Positions 1 through 6,883 of a stretch of DNA of 8,554 nt are shown piece after piece. The DNA comes from Candidatus Caenarcanales bacterium (GTDB lineage Bacteria > Cyanobacteriota > Vampirovibrionia > Caenarcaniphilales > Caenarcanaceae). The stretch is taken from NCBI GenBank assembly GCA_947489925.1, contig CANLFK010000094.1:1-8554 (forward strand). The letters are read 5' to 3'. The position numbers and the translations under genes are program-made. The notes beneath the pieces are model-generated. The model made no database searches. It was not told where the DNA came from and was given only the letters and a program-made list of their open reading frames with translations. Position 1 is the stretch's first letter. Every line of letters starts with the position of its first letter.

Positions 1-33
1 TAGTGGTTTAATTGTTTGGATTGTTTAATTAAA

Positions 34-441
34 TTAACCTAAGCATAGTTTAATATTAGGATTTAGAGCTTCCAGAAGCTTTATTGCTTGAGATATGCTT
101 GGTTCTCTTTCAGAATTTTCGTATTGCTGATAACTATTAATAGATTTGAATTGTAGAATATCTGATATTTCTTTTTGAGGTCTTGAGCCTCTTAGACGCT
201 TCAGCGATAAAGCAAAAATAGCAGATGGATTACTAGCCTCTAAAAATACTTTGTTTCTCAACGCTTTAATTTGTATTTCACATGGAAGCAAATTATATTC
301 TTCAAGTAAAATTTCAACAAATTCCTTGGCTATTTGCAATGCTTGATCTTTACTTTCTCCAGAGGAAATCTGATCTAATGCTGGGAACTCAACCAGCCAA
401 AATCTACCCTCTCTTCTAAAAAATCCTTGTATATTAATCAT
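34..441 (-). CDS. hicB: HicB-family antitoxin with C-terminal helix-turn-helix
   Basis: Antitoxin partner of HicA. Residues 1-70 match the HicB partial RNase H-like fold: an aromatic/acidic strand pair (GFFRREGRFWLVEFPALD), then a Ser/Gly-rich turn and the helix DQALQIAKEFVEILLEE. Residues about 78-127 look like an XRE-type helix-turn-helix (RPQKEISDILQF, then SINSYQQYENSEREPS), which would bind DNA and autorepress the operon. I chose the ATG at 441 (135 aa) because AAGGTGATC, complementary to the 16S 3' end, sits just upstream of it. A GTG at 450 would add three residues (MIK). With either start the gene overlaps the end of hicA (8 or 17 bases), typical of translationally coupled toxin-antitoxin pairs. 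Family knowledge: HicB neutralises HicA by direct binding. The order toxin then antitoxin is the usual one for hicAB. Nothing suggests truncation. Confidence 0.85.
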   Translation of the reverse strand: MINIQGFFRREGRFWLVEFPALDQISSGESKDQALQIAKEFVEILLEEYNLLPCEIQIKALRNKVFLEASNPSAIFALSLKRLRGSRPQKEISDILQFKSINSYQQYENSEREPSISQAIKLLEALNPNIKLCLG

Positions 442-634
442 TTTGATCACCTTTTCTACTATTGCTTAATTTCGCTCTTTTTAAGATTTTCTTGACTAAA
501 CTGTCTGATATTTCTTTGTGTCTTTCAACTGGCTCAATATCTAGACCATTTGTCCAAACATCATGATTTCCTCCATGCCTCTTTAAGTACCAACCTAGCT
601 TTTCTAATTCCCGAATTAAATCTTTTCTTTTCAT
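434..634 (-). CDS. hicA: HicA-family mRNA interferase toxin
   Basis: Small 66-residue protein that matches the HicA family almost end to end: MKRKDLIRELEKLGWYLKR, then HGGNHD with the predicted catalytic His24, then a beta strand and EPVERHKEI followed by the terminal helix LVKKILKRAK. HicA adopts a double-stranded-RNA-binding-like fold and cleaves mRNA when not held by HicB. The turn before the histidine reads Gly-Gly-Asn where many relatives have Gly-Ser, a common variant, so the toxin looks intact. It is the first gene of the pair and overlaps hicB. No convincing Shine-Dalgarno site precedes the ATG at 634. The candidate -10 ends only six bases upstream, so the message could be leaderless. 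The C-terminal RKGDQND extension is short and polar, and may partly reflect the overlap with hicB's translation signals. Confidence 0.9.
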   Translation of the reverse strand: MKRKDLIRELEKLGWYLKRHGGNHDVWTNGLDIEPVERHKEISDSLVKKILKRAKLSNSRKGDQND

Positions 635-640
635 CTTTAC

Positions 641-671
641 ACTATACCATCAATTGATAGTAATAAATCAA
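641..671 (-). promoter_or_regulatory. Candidate hicAB promoter with embedded operator palindrome
   Basis: On the minus strand TTGATT (671-666) and TATAGT (646-641) are separated by 19 bases, a slightly long spacer. Inside that spacer, at 645-662, lies an 18-base near-palindrome (TACCATCAATTGATAGTA) with a perfect 10-base core ATCAATTGAT and one mismatched pair. HicB proteins with a DNA-binding domain are known to repress their own operon by binding palindromes, and a site between -35 and -10 would block polymerase. The assignment as the HicB operator is inferred from position and symmetry. Confidence 0.45.
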
Positions 672-984
672 TAATTACAACGATTTTTTCTGTGGCGGTG
701 CGGTAAATAATGCTGTCTTTCTTTCACTAAAATATTATTAGCTTGAGTGAATGCAATTTAGACTATTTTAATATAACACAAATCAACGCTCTCAGACAGA
801 AGAGACTTTAAAACTTAAAGATTAATAAGAATTACTTTTTAAATATAATTTATACAATTAAGTCAATTAAACGAAGTTGGACTTGTGAATCCTGTTGGTA
901 AATATCATATTGAAAGTACTGATACAGAGCCGTATTTTTAGCTTAACTTTATACTATTGACTTTAGTTGGCGAGTGTTATTAGT

Positions 985-1013
985 TTGAATTCAATTTAAA
1001 AGTCGTCTATAAT
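985..1013 (+). promoter_or_regulatory. Sigma70-type promoter of alaS
   Basis: TTGAAT at 985-990 and a perfect TATAAT at 1008-1013 are separated by exactly 17 bases, the optimal arrangement for the housekeeping sigma factor. Transcription would start near 1020, giving a leader of only about 20 bases before the alaS ATG at 1040. That leader is too short for a T-box or other riboswitch, so alaS looks constitutively expressed. Confidence 0.75.
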
Positions 1014-1039
1014 TTTCATTTAATTTAGCCCTTTCAAAT

Positions 1040-3646
1040 ATGCAAGATCAGGAAATCAGAAATAATTGGATTAAGTTTTTCAGTGAAAAGAAAAAACATT
1101 TAAGCCTTCCTTCGGCCTCTTTAGTTCCGCAAAATCCAACTTTATTATTAACAAATGCGGGCATGGTTCCTTTTGTGCCTTATTTTTTAGGTCATGAAAA
1201 GCCACCAGCCAGTCGTATTGTAACTGTTCAAAAATGTGTCCGTTTAGGTGGTAAAGATTCAGACTTAGAAAATATTGGTAAAACTTCCCGCCATTTAACT
1301 TTTTTTGAAATGATGGGCAATTTCTCTTTTGGGGATTATTTTAAAGAAGAAATTATTGTTTGGGCTTGGGAATTGCTGACTGAAGTTTATGGTTTTGACA
1401 AAGATGAATTAATTGTTAGTATTTTTGCAGGCGATGAAAAGGTCGGAGAAGACAAAGAAGCTTTTGATATTTGGCATAAAAAAATTGGTTTGTCCTCAGA
1501 AAGAATTATAAAAATGGGACGCGCGGATAATTTTTGGGGGCCACCAGGCGGAATTAGTGGACCTTGCGGACCTTGCTCGGAAATTTATTATGCACCCAAA
1601 GATGGCTCAGAGCCAATTGAAATTTGGAATTTGGTTTTTATGCAATATGAACAACTTGAAAGCGGAGTTTTGCAAAATTTACCTAAGCCAAATGTCGATA
1701 CTGGAGCTGGCTTAGAGCGATTAGCTACTATTTTGCAAAAAAAACAAAGCGTCTTTGAAACTGACTTAATGAGTCCTTTGATTAAAGTCGTGAAAAATAT
1801 TAATTTGAATAATATAAATGATCTTAGCCCCGAAAAAACTGATTTGTCTTTCAAAATTATTGCTGATCATGTTCGTTGTAGTAGCTTTTTGATTGCTGAT
1901 GGAGTAATTCCAAGCAATGTAGGACGGGGTTATTTATTGAGAATGCTAATCAGGAGAGCGGCTCGTTTTGGTTATTTATTAGGTTTTAAAAAGCCTTTTC
2001 TTAATTCATTAATGCCAGCTTTGCATGAAATATTTGATATTGCTTATCCAGAAATTAAAGTCAATCATAAATTAATTGAAAGTCAAATTTTAAGCGAAGA
2101 AGAAGCTTTTCAGACAAGCATTGAAAGAGGTTTAAAACGATTTAATGATTTAATTAATAATTTAGACCATTATATAATTTCGGGTGAACAAGCCTTTGAT
2201 TTATATGCAACATATGGATTTCCGCTTGAATTGACGATTGATTTGGCTGAAGAAAAAAACTTAAAAGTTGATTTGGCTGGCTATGAAAAAGCAAAAATCG
2301 AACATTCGGAAATTTCAAATCAGGGTAAATTTGCAGTTGGGTTCAAAGCTTTTGATAATACAAATATTGATACACTCGAAAATACTAAATTCATTGGCTA
2401 TGAGAGCTTAATATCTGAAGACTGTAAAATTTTAGGACAAGGAAAAGACAAAGACGAATACTATATTATTTTGGATCAAACACCTTTTTACGCTGAATCT
2501 GGTGGTCAATTATCAGACAAAGGAATTATTGCTGATTTAAATAATGAAGTAGTTTTTGAAGTGGAAAATGTGCAAAAGCAATTAGGCAAATTATTTATAC
2601 ATCGAGGAAAGTTTTTGGTTGGGCAAGGTTTTGAAATTGGGCAAAAAGTTAAAGCCAAAATTAATCCAAAAAGGCGAACTGAATTAGGCAAACATCATAC
2701 AGCTACTCATTTATTACAATCAGCTTTGCGTCAGGTTTTAGGTTCTGAAATTAAACAAACTGGCTCTTTAGTGGATTTTAATAAATTTCGTTTTGATTTT
2801 AGTTATCCAAAAGCTTTAACTGAAGCTCAAATTCAGGAAGTTGAAGATTTCGTAAATTCTTGGATTAAATTATCTTTGCCTGTAAAAACCAAAATAATGT
2901 CTTTCGATCAAGCTGTTGAAGAAGGTGCTTTGGCATTTTTTTGTGATAAATATGATCAGGAAGTAAGGGTTTTAAATATTGGAAATGAAGCTGAAAAGCC
3001 AGTTAGCATTGAATTGTGTGGAGGAACTCATGTTTTCAATACTAGTGAAATTGAAGGTCTTAAAATTATTTCAGAAACAGCCGTCTCAGCTGGAAACCGA
3101 AGAATTGAAGCTTTAGTTGGTCAAGGCTTATGGGATTATTTAAGTCATAAAGCTGATTTAATTGATACAGCCAGTAAAAACCTAAAAGTTAAACCAATTG
3201 ATTTGGCGGCTAGAATCAAGAATTTACAAGATGATTTAAAAACGGCTGAAAGACAAATAGTTGATTTGCAATCTCAATTACTAGAATTTCAGGCAAAAGA
3301 ATTATTAAATCAAGTGAAAACTCATAAAATTAATTCAAATCATAAATATTTAATTAGCAAAGTTGAATTCACTCAATTAAAGGAAGTTTTGGATTATTTG
3401 GGCAATAAATTACAAAAAGATTATTCTTTAATTTTAATCTCTCAATCGGCTGGAAAAGCTATTTATGCCGCTAAAGTTTCAGAACCAATACCTAATTTAA
3501 CTGCTAAAGATTTAGTACAAAAAATGGCAACTATTTCGGGTGGTAGTGGTGGAGGTCGCCCTGATTATGCCCAAGGTGGCGGCGGAAATATTGATAAAAT
3601 TAATTTGGTTTTAGAAAGCTTGAATGAGTGCTTCGATTTAAAATAA
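1040..3646 (+). CDS. alaS: Alanyl-tRNA synthetase
   Basis: Class II aminoacyl-tRNA synthetase that charges tRNA-Ala with alanine in the cytoplasm. It is full length at 868 aa (family about 870-880). The N-terminal catalytic domain shows the family signatures KCVRLGGK, TFFEMMGNFSFGDYFK, GPCGPCSEI and the class II motif 3 region GRGYLLRMLIRRAARFG (about 295-311). The editing domain, which hydrolyses Ser/Gly-tRNA-Ala, carries the zinc-site pairs HTATH (553-557) and CGGTH (660-664), both intact. A predicted coiled coil (about 705-760) leads to the C-Ala domain with the glycine-rich GGSGGGRPDYAQGGGG (about 834-849). The ATG at 1040 is preceded by a strong promoter but by no Shine-Dalgarno sequence. 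It is followed by a long spacer, so it is probably monocistronic. No frameshift or missing motif is visible. Confidence 0.98.
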   Translation: MQDQEIRNNWIKFFSEKKKHLSLPSASLVPQNPTLLLTNAGMVPFVPYFLGHEKPPASRIVTVQKCVRLGGKDSDLENIGKTSRHLTFFEMMGNFSFGDYFKEEIIVWAWELLTEVYGFDKDELIVSIFAGDEKVGEDKEAFDIWHKKIGLSSERIIKMGRADNFWGPPGGISGPCGPCSEIYYAPKDGSEPIEIWNLVFMQYEQLESGVLQNLPKPNVDTGAGLERLATILQKKQSVFETDLMSPLIKVVKNINLNNINDLSPEKTDLSFKIIADHVRCSSFLIADGVIPSNVGRGYLLRMLIRRAARFGYLLGFKKPFLNSLMPALHEIFDIAYPEIKVNHKLIESQILSEEEAFQTSIERGLKRFNDLINNLDHYIISGEQAFDLYATYGFPLELTIDLAEEKNLKVDLAGYEKAKIEHSEISNQGKFAVGFKAFDNTNIDTLENTKFIGYESLISEDCKILGQGKDKDEYYIILDQTPFYAESGGQLSDKGIIADLNNEVVFEVENVQKQLGKLFIHRGKFLVGQGFEIGQKVKAKINPKRRTELGKHHTATHLLQSALRQVLGSEIKQTGSLVDFNKFRFDFSYPKALTEAQIQEVEDFVNSWIKLSLPVKTKIMSFDQAVEEGALAFFCDKYDQEVRVLNIGNEAEKPVSIELCGGTHVFNTSEIEGLKIISETAVSAGNRRIEALVGQGLWDYLSHKADLIDTASKNLKVKPIDLAARIKNLQDDLKTAERQIVDLQSQLLEFQAKELLNQVKTHKINSNHKYLISKVEFTQLKEVLDYLGNKLQKDYSLILISQSAGKAIYAAKVSEPIPNLTAKDLVQKMATISGGSGGGRPDYAQGGGGNIDKINLVLESLNECFDLK

Positions 3647-3714
3647 GCTGACGGTCTGAACGCTGTATTCAATAATTTATTATTTTGATTTTCTGTTTTC
3701 AAGGCTTATTAAAT

Positions 3715-3729
3715 AATGTGAGTTCGATG
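3715..3729 (+). repeat. Dispersed 15-base motif, copy 1
   Basis: AATGTGAGTTCGATG matches 14 of 15 bases of the motif at 8243-8257 (AATGTGAGTTCGACG). Both copies are intergenic, in the same orientation, and lie 80-95 bases before a GC-rich palindrome. This could be one boundary of a composite repeat or an insertion-sequence end. Confidence 0.5.
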
Positions 3730-3794
3730 AAAAGAAAATTTGAAAATGCTGATTGAAGCGAAACTTTGAAGTAATCACAATTGCAAGTCTCTCG

Positions 3795-3944
3795 CTAAAG
3801 AATTTCATTTTTAGACCCCCAACCCCCAAAGGGTGCTTTTAGCAAGGGAAGTTGAATGTTGAAAAACAAAATAAACAAAGATTTATTGAGTGTCCCCTTT
3901 GGGGAACGGCGTAAGCCGAGGGGTCTAAGTCTCAAATTCTTTAG
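3795..3944. repeat. Palindromic intergenic element A
   Basis: Inverted arms at 3795-3819 and 3920-3944 pair over 25 bases with four mismatches: a perfect 11-base outer block (CTAAAGAATTT against AAATTCTTTAG) and a perfect 9-base inner block (TTAGACCCC against GGGGTCTAA). The interior holds further small hairpins: TCCCC-TTT-GGGGA around 3893-3905, and CGGC-GTAA-GCCG at 3907-3918, whose loop fits the GNRA tetraloop pattern. The C/G-rich blocks contrast sharply with the AT-rich surroundings. The layout suits a dispersed REP/MITE-like element, and transcribed RNA would fold strongly. Sitting between two convergent stop codons, it could end transcription from both sides, although no U-tract marks a classic terminator. 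A 7-base direct repeat AAGTCTC occurs at 3785-3791 and 3927-3933. Confidence 0.7.
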
Positions 3945-3975
3945 AATATTTGATTTTGTACCGTAGTCAGAGTTT

Positions 3976-4623
3976 TCAAAATACAACTTGCTTTTTAGCT
4001 GTTACGCTAGGTTCTCTTATATAATTTGGTTTTAAATCCTGTAAATCATTAATCAAAAAAGTTTCGCAGTTTTCATTTAATAATAAGTTCATAATTGTCT
4101 CAGAAAGGTAATTATCGGGATTTTCAATAATAATTTCACTTTCATTAATCTCATTTATTTCATTAATATTTTCAATTAAATGAGCTTTTTCAATTATATT
4201 AAATTCTCGATCATAAACTTCATTAAAATAACCTTTGAGACCAGCTTTTAAATAAATATAATTTTGCTTTGCGGGTATTAAATTTTGTGCTTTTAATTGT
4301 CGGTAAAGTAAATAAAGCTTATTGAATTTATAAACTTTTAGATTTGGGTTTAAAGCATAAAGCAAGCGGGCAATTATAATACCAGCTCTCAGCGGGGAAA
4401 ATGCTCCAGGTCCATCACAAATACCCAAAATATTAATTTCATGAGCTTTTATGCCAGCCTCAACCAAATAATTTACAAAATAAGCGGCGTCATATTTGTC
4501 AGAATCAGTATTATATAAATTTATAGTTTTAAGTCCTTCCATTGGCGAAAATATTGAAAAATTCGGTTTTAGACTGGCTGTGTCTAAAGTTAAAATATAA
4601 TTATTTGCTGGATTTGAAAGCAT
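3976..4623 (-). CDS. tsaB: TsaB, tRNA N6-threonylcarbamoyladenosine (t6A37) biosynthesis subunit
   Basis: TsaB (formerly YeaZ) is an ASKHA-fold protein that partners TsaD and TsaE in transferring threonylcarbamoyl to A37 of ANN-decoding tRNAs. Evidence: the N-terminal strand ILTLDTAS (10-17), the family signature GICDGPGAFSPLRAG (67-81; relatives read GPGSFTGLR) and the helix after it, FNEVYDRE (133-140), and the C-terminal PNYIREPSVTAKK (199-211), typical of TsaB ends. At 215 aa it has normal length. The centre is divergent, and residues 152-161 contain a three-fold INE triplet reflecting a 9-base tandem repeat in the DNA. The ATG at 4623 has only a distant purine stretch (TAAGGAATAAGG) upstream. 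The gene stands alone, convergent with alaS and divergent from the RNase gene; no tsaD, tsaC or tsaE lies nearby. Confidence 0.9.
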   Translation of the reverse strand: MLSNPANNYILTLDTASLKPNFSIFSPMEGLKTINLYNTDSDKYDAAYFVNYLVEAGIKAHEINILGICDGPGAFSPLRAGIIIARLLYALNPNLKVYKFNKLYLLYRQLKAQNLIPAKQNYIYLKAGLKGYFNEVYDREFNIIEKAHLIENINEINEINESEIIIENPDNYLSETIMNLLLNENCETFLINDLQDLKPNYIREPSVTAKKQVVF

Positions 4624-4920
4624 ATATTTATTGAGAATACCTTATTCCTTAATAATTAATCTGACAAAATTAAATTAATAAGACAAATTTATCGCAAAAA
4701 ACTATAAAATAAGAAATCGGTATAATTTTTAAATTAAGGCAATTAAAATTAAATTAAAATCTTAAGATTTAGCCTAAAAAACATACTGTTCAAAGCTTTG
4801 ATTAATTGTCTTTAAAGAAAACTTTAGAATTTTAAAGAATAATTCAAATAATTTTGAACCCTCTCTTTCATTTAATCAGTTAAATCACAAATATAAAAAA
4901 GTTCGGAATGTAAATAAAAT
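4624..4920. other. Divergent AT-rich leader region between tsaB and the RNase gene
   Basis: 297 bases of almost pure A/T with small inverted repeats on the RNase side: TCTTTAAA (4809-4816) against TTTAAAGA (4831-4838), and a perfect TTCAAA-TAAT-TTTGAA hairpin (4843-4858). A possible -10 (TATAAA, 4892-4897) lies near the RNase gene but lacks a clear -35. The 5' leader of E. coli rne mediates feedback control of its own mRNA. Whether these AT-rich stems act similarly cannot be judged from sequence alone. Confidence 0.35.
4669..4697 (-). promoter_or_regulatory. Weak candidate promoter of tsaB
   Basis: On the minus strand TTGCGA (4697-4692) and TTTAAT (4674-4669) are separated by 17 bases. The -10 matches five of six consensus bases and the -35 four of six. 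In such AT-rich DNA this match could arise by chance. It would give a leader of about 40 bases. Confidence 0.3.
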
Positions 4921-6867
4921 ATGGGAAAAAGTTTAATTATCGCTGAAGAAGCACATTTAGCCGCCTTAATGGATAAAGGCAAAGCCATTGAGTTTTTTTT
5001 ACAAAATAATGATTTCTCGCTCGGGGAAATTTATGCCGCCAGAGTTGAAAATATTTTGCCAAGCATTGATGCTGTTTTTGTCAATTTAGGTATGGATAAA
5101 ATGGGCTTTTTGCATGCCAGTGATATACCGGGTAATGGCCCACTAGCCGATCGAGTTTGGCCTCGACAAAAATTATTAGTGCAAATTGTCAAAGAACCAA
5201 CTAGCAATAAAGGTCCTCGTGTTAGCACGAATATTACTTTAATTGGTCGCTTTTTCGTTCTGACAACTGAACATAATAATATTGTGATGAGTCGCCGCAT
5301 TAATTCATCAAATGAAAGGGCCAGATTGAAATCAATTGCTTCTTTGCTTAAGCCACCAATTGGTTTTGGTTTAGTTGTCCGTACCGAAGCAATGGGTGCT
5401 ACCGAAAGAGAATTAGAAGAAGATTTTCGGCAATTATTTATGGAAAGATGGAAATTCGTAATTGACCAATTTGAAATTCAAAGACAACCTAGGCTTTTGC
5501 TGAGTGATTCACGAGATTTATTATTTAGAGTTTTAAGAGATGTTTTTCATAATGGAATCACTGAAGTTTTAGTTGATAATCCAGAAGCCGAAGAGAGAGC
5601 TAATTATTATTTAAATTTATGGTCTAATAATCCGCCCAAAGTAATTGGTTTAAAAACAAAAGAATTACTTACTCAGTCAAATGTTTTAGCCGAATTAAAA
5701 GAAGCTTTATCCTCACGGATTGAATTACCAAGTGGGGGTTATGTTTATATTCAGCCAACTGAAGCTTTGACGGTTATTGATGTTAATTCAGGTAAATTTA
5801 CTTCTTCGAGCACACCGGGCGAAACTGTTTTAAGAACAAACCTTGAAGCTGGAACTGAAATTGCCAGACAATTAAGATTAAGAAATATTGGCGGTGTAAT
5901 TGTAATTGACTTTATTGATATGGAGAGCAAATTAGACCGCTTAAAATTATTAGAACATTTTGAAAAACTTTTAGAAAATGATCCAGCTCATCCGCAAATT
6001 GGTAGGCTTTCGGATTTAGGCTTAGTAGAATTAACTAGACATAGACAAGAAAAAAGCCTTTTTGAAGCTTTGGGTAGTCAATGTGATAAATGCCATGGAA
6101 GTGGTTGGGTTTTTCCAATTTTTGATTTATATGAAGATAAACCTAATAAAAATCCACAAATTCAACAAAATATACAAAATTCACCAATTAATAATTATAA
6201 AAATAATCAACAAGACTTAGATTTATCAAATAATTTTAATGAAGAGAATGCCGAAAAATTCCCACCAAAAGATTATGAAGAAAATAATAATTTAAACAAT
6301 TCATCAGATGAATTACATCACTCAGACTCAGAACAAGCTTATAATCAAAGAAGTTCTCATAATCGCCCTAGGCATAATAATCAGAGAAGAAGTCAGCCAC
6401 ATGAAAGACCAGATCGAATTAATCGAAATTTGAGGCAGCCAAGACCTCACCATAACAGACATGACAGACAAGCAGAAACTCATTCTAATTATCGGAAAAA
6501 TGATAATCCTGAAAATAGTAATCGTTTAAGCAATTCAGACCTTGAAAATCAATTAGTTAGCCCAGCCAGTAATTTCCCAATTATTCAGACAATTGTTTCT
6601 GATTTTGAATCCATTGCTCCAGTACCAGAAAAATTAATGCTAGATATTCCAGTTCAAGATACTTTGCCCGTTCCCGCCTTACCTATTTTGGAAAATACTA
6701 ATATTGATAAGCCTAAACCAAAAGACAAACCTGTCAAGGAAGCTTTTATTCCAGAAGTAATTGAGAAAAAAATAATTGAAGAAGAAATAAAATTACCCAC
6801 TTTTTCCCTTAAAGAGAATGTAACAAAAGAAGTTTTGCCGGGTATATATTCCTTTGATATGGACTGA
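4921..6867 (+). CDS. rne: Ribonuclease E/G family endoribonuclease with long disordered C-terminal tail
   Basis: Single-strand-specific endoribonuclease for mRNA decay and rRNA/tRNA processing. Residues 34-115 form the S1 domain (SLGEIYAARVENILPSIDAV). VVRT with Arg154-Thr155 fits the 5'-monophosphate sensor. The DNase I-like catalytic domain carries the metal-binding aspartates Asp287 (VIDVNSGKF) and Asp330 (IDFIDM), equivalent to E. coli Asp303 and Asp346. CDKC (388-391) is the zinc link used for dimerisation. The core ends near residue 400. The last 250 residues are low-complexity: an Asn/Gln/Asp-rich part, a basic Arg/His/Asn-rich patch (481-527) likely to bind RNA, then a Pro- and Lys/Glu-rich part ending PGIYSFDMD. 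Such tails scaffold degradosome partners in E. coli and cyanobacteria. No membrane-targeting helix is evident. The first of a likely two-gene operon, it has no good Shine-Dalgarno site. RNase G is less likely given the tail. Confidence 0.95.
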   Translation: MGKSLIIAEEAHLAALMDKGKAIEFFLQNNDFSLGEIYAARVENILPSIDAVFVNLGMDKMGFLHASDIPGNGPLADRVWPRQKLLVQIVKEPTSNKGPRVSTNITLIGRFFVLTTEHNNIVMSRRINSSNERARLKSIASLLKPPIGFGLVVRTEAMGATERELEEDFRQLFMERWKFVIDQFEIQRQPRLLLSDSRDLLFRVLRDVFHNGITEVLVDNPEAEERANYYLNLWSNNPPKVIGLKTKELLTQSNVLAELKEALSSRIELPSGGYVYIQPTEALTVIDVNSGKFTSSSTPGETVLRTNLEAGTEIARQLRLRNIGGVIVIDFIDMESKLDRLKLLEHFEKLLENDPAHPQIGRLSDLGLVELTRHRQEKSLFEALGSQCDKCHGSGWVFPIFDLYEDKPNKNPQIQQNIQNSPINNYKNNQQDLDLSNNFNEENAEKFPPKDYEENNNLNNSSDELHHSDSEQAYNQRSSHNRPRHNNQRRSQPHERPDRINRNLRQPRPHHNRHDRQAETHSNYRKNDNPENSNRLSNSDLENQLVSPASNFPIIQTIVSDFESIAPVPEKLMLDIPVQDTLPVPALPILENTNIDKPKPKDKPVKEAFIPEVIEKKIIEEEIKLPTFSLKENVTKEVLPGIYSFDMD

Positions 6868-6883
6868 AACGAATTAAAATATA

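Larger units (their letters stand above)
635..1039. other. Divergent intergenic spacer between hicA and alaS
   Basis: A 405-base AT-rich spacer. At its left edge is the hicAB promoter/operator candidate and at its right edge the alaS promoter. Between them I see a weak 6-base inverted repeat (TTCACT at 723-728, AGTGAA at 746-751). I also see a short open frame on the plus strand at 849-941 that ends in ...STDTEPYF but has no convincing start and is probably a remnant or chance. I find no T-box-like specifier or antiterminator structure and no tRNA. Confidence 0.6.
3647..3975. other. Convergent intergenic spacer between alaS and tsaB
   Basis: A 329-base spacer between two genes that point at each other. 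The first part is unremarkable and AT-rich, with only a weak all-AT stem at 3671-3684. A 15-base motif at 3715-3729 is shared with 8243-8257. The rest is dominated by the palindromic element at 3795-3944. No protein-coding gene is supported. The minus-strand open frame across the palindrome simply reads through the repeat and resembles no protein I recognise. Confidence 0.65.

Noticed and set aside
842..1039. T-box or other riboswitch controlling alaS
   Set aside because: The strong promoter at 985-1013 leaves only about 20 bases of leader, and no specifier loop, T-box consensus or antiterminator is visible upstream.
1588..1854. 88-codon open frame on the minus strand inside alaS
   Set aside because: It lies entirely opposite well-conserved AlaRS coding sequence and its translation has no domain-like pattern.
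2506..2691. 61-codon open frame on the minus strand inside alaS
   Set aside because: It is the antisense shadow of the AlaRS editing-domain region.
3671..3684. AATAA-TTTA-TTATT stem after alaS as a terminator
   Set aside because: Five A/T pairs are too weak and the following sequence is not a proper U-tract.
3785..3933. AAGTCTC direct repeats around palindrome A as a target-site duplication
   Set aside because: The right copy (3927-3933) lies inside the inverted-repeat arm rather than outside it, so the pair does not bracket the element. A 7-base match in 150 bases can be chance.
3795..3986. 63-codon open frame on the minus strand across palindrome A
   Set aside because: It is a read-through of the GC-rich repeat arms, ends mid-element, overlaps the end of tsaB and resembles no protein family.
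4144..4175. Nine-base tandem repeat in tsaB as a phase-variable tract
   Set aside because: The unit is a multiple of three, imperfect and only three copies, so it would change length in frame and looks like ordinary low-complexity coding sequence.
5031..5300. 89-codon open frame on the minus strand inside the RNase gene
   Set aside because: It is the antisense shadow of the conserved S1 and sensor region.
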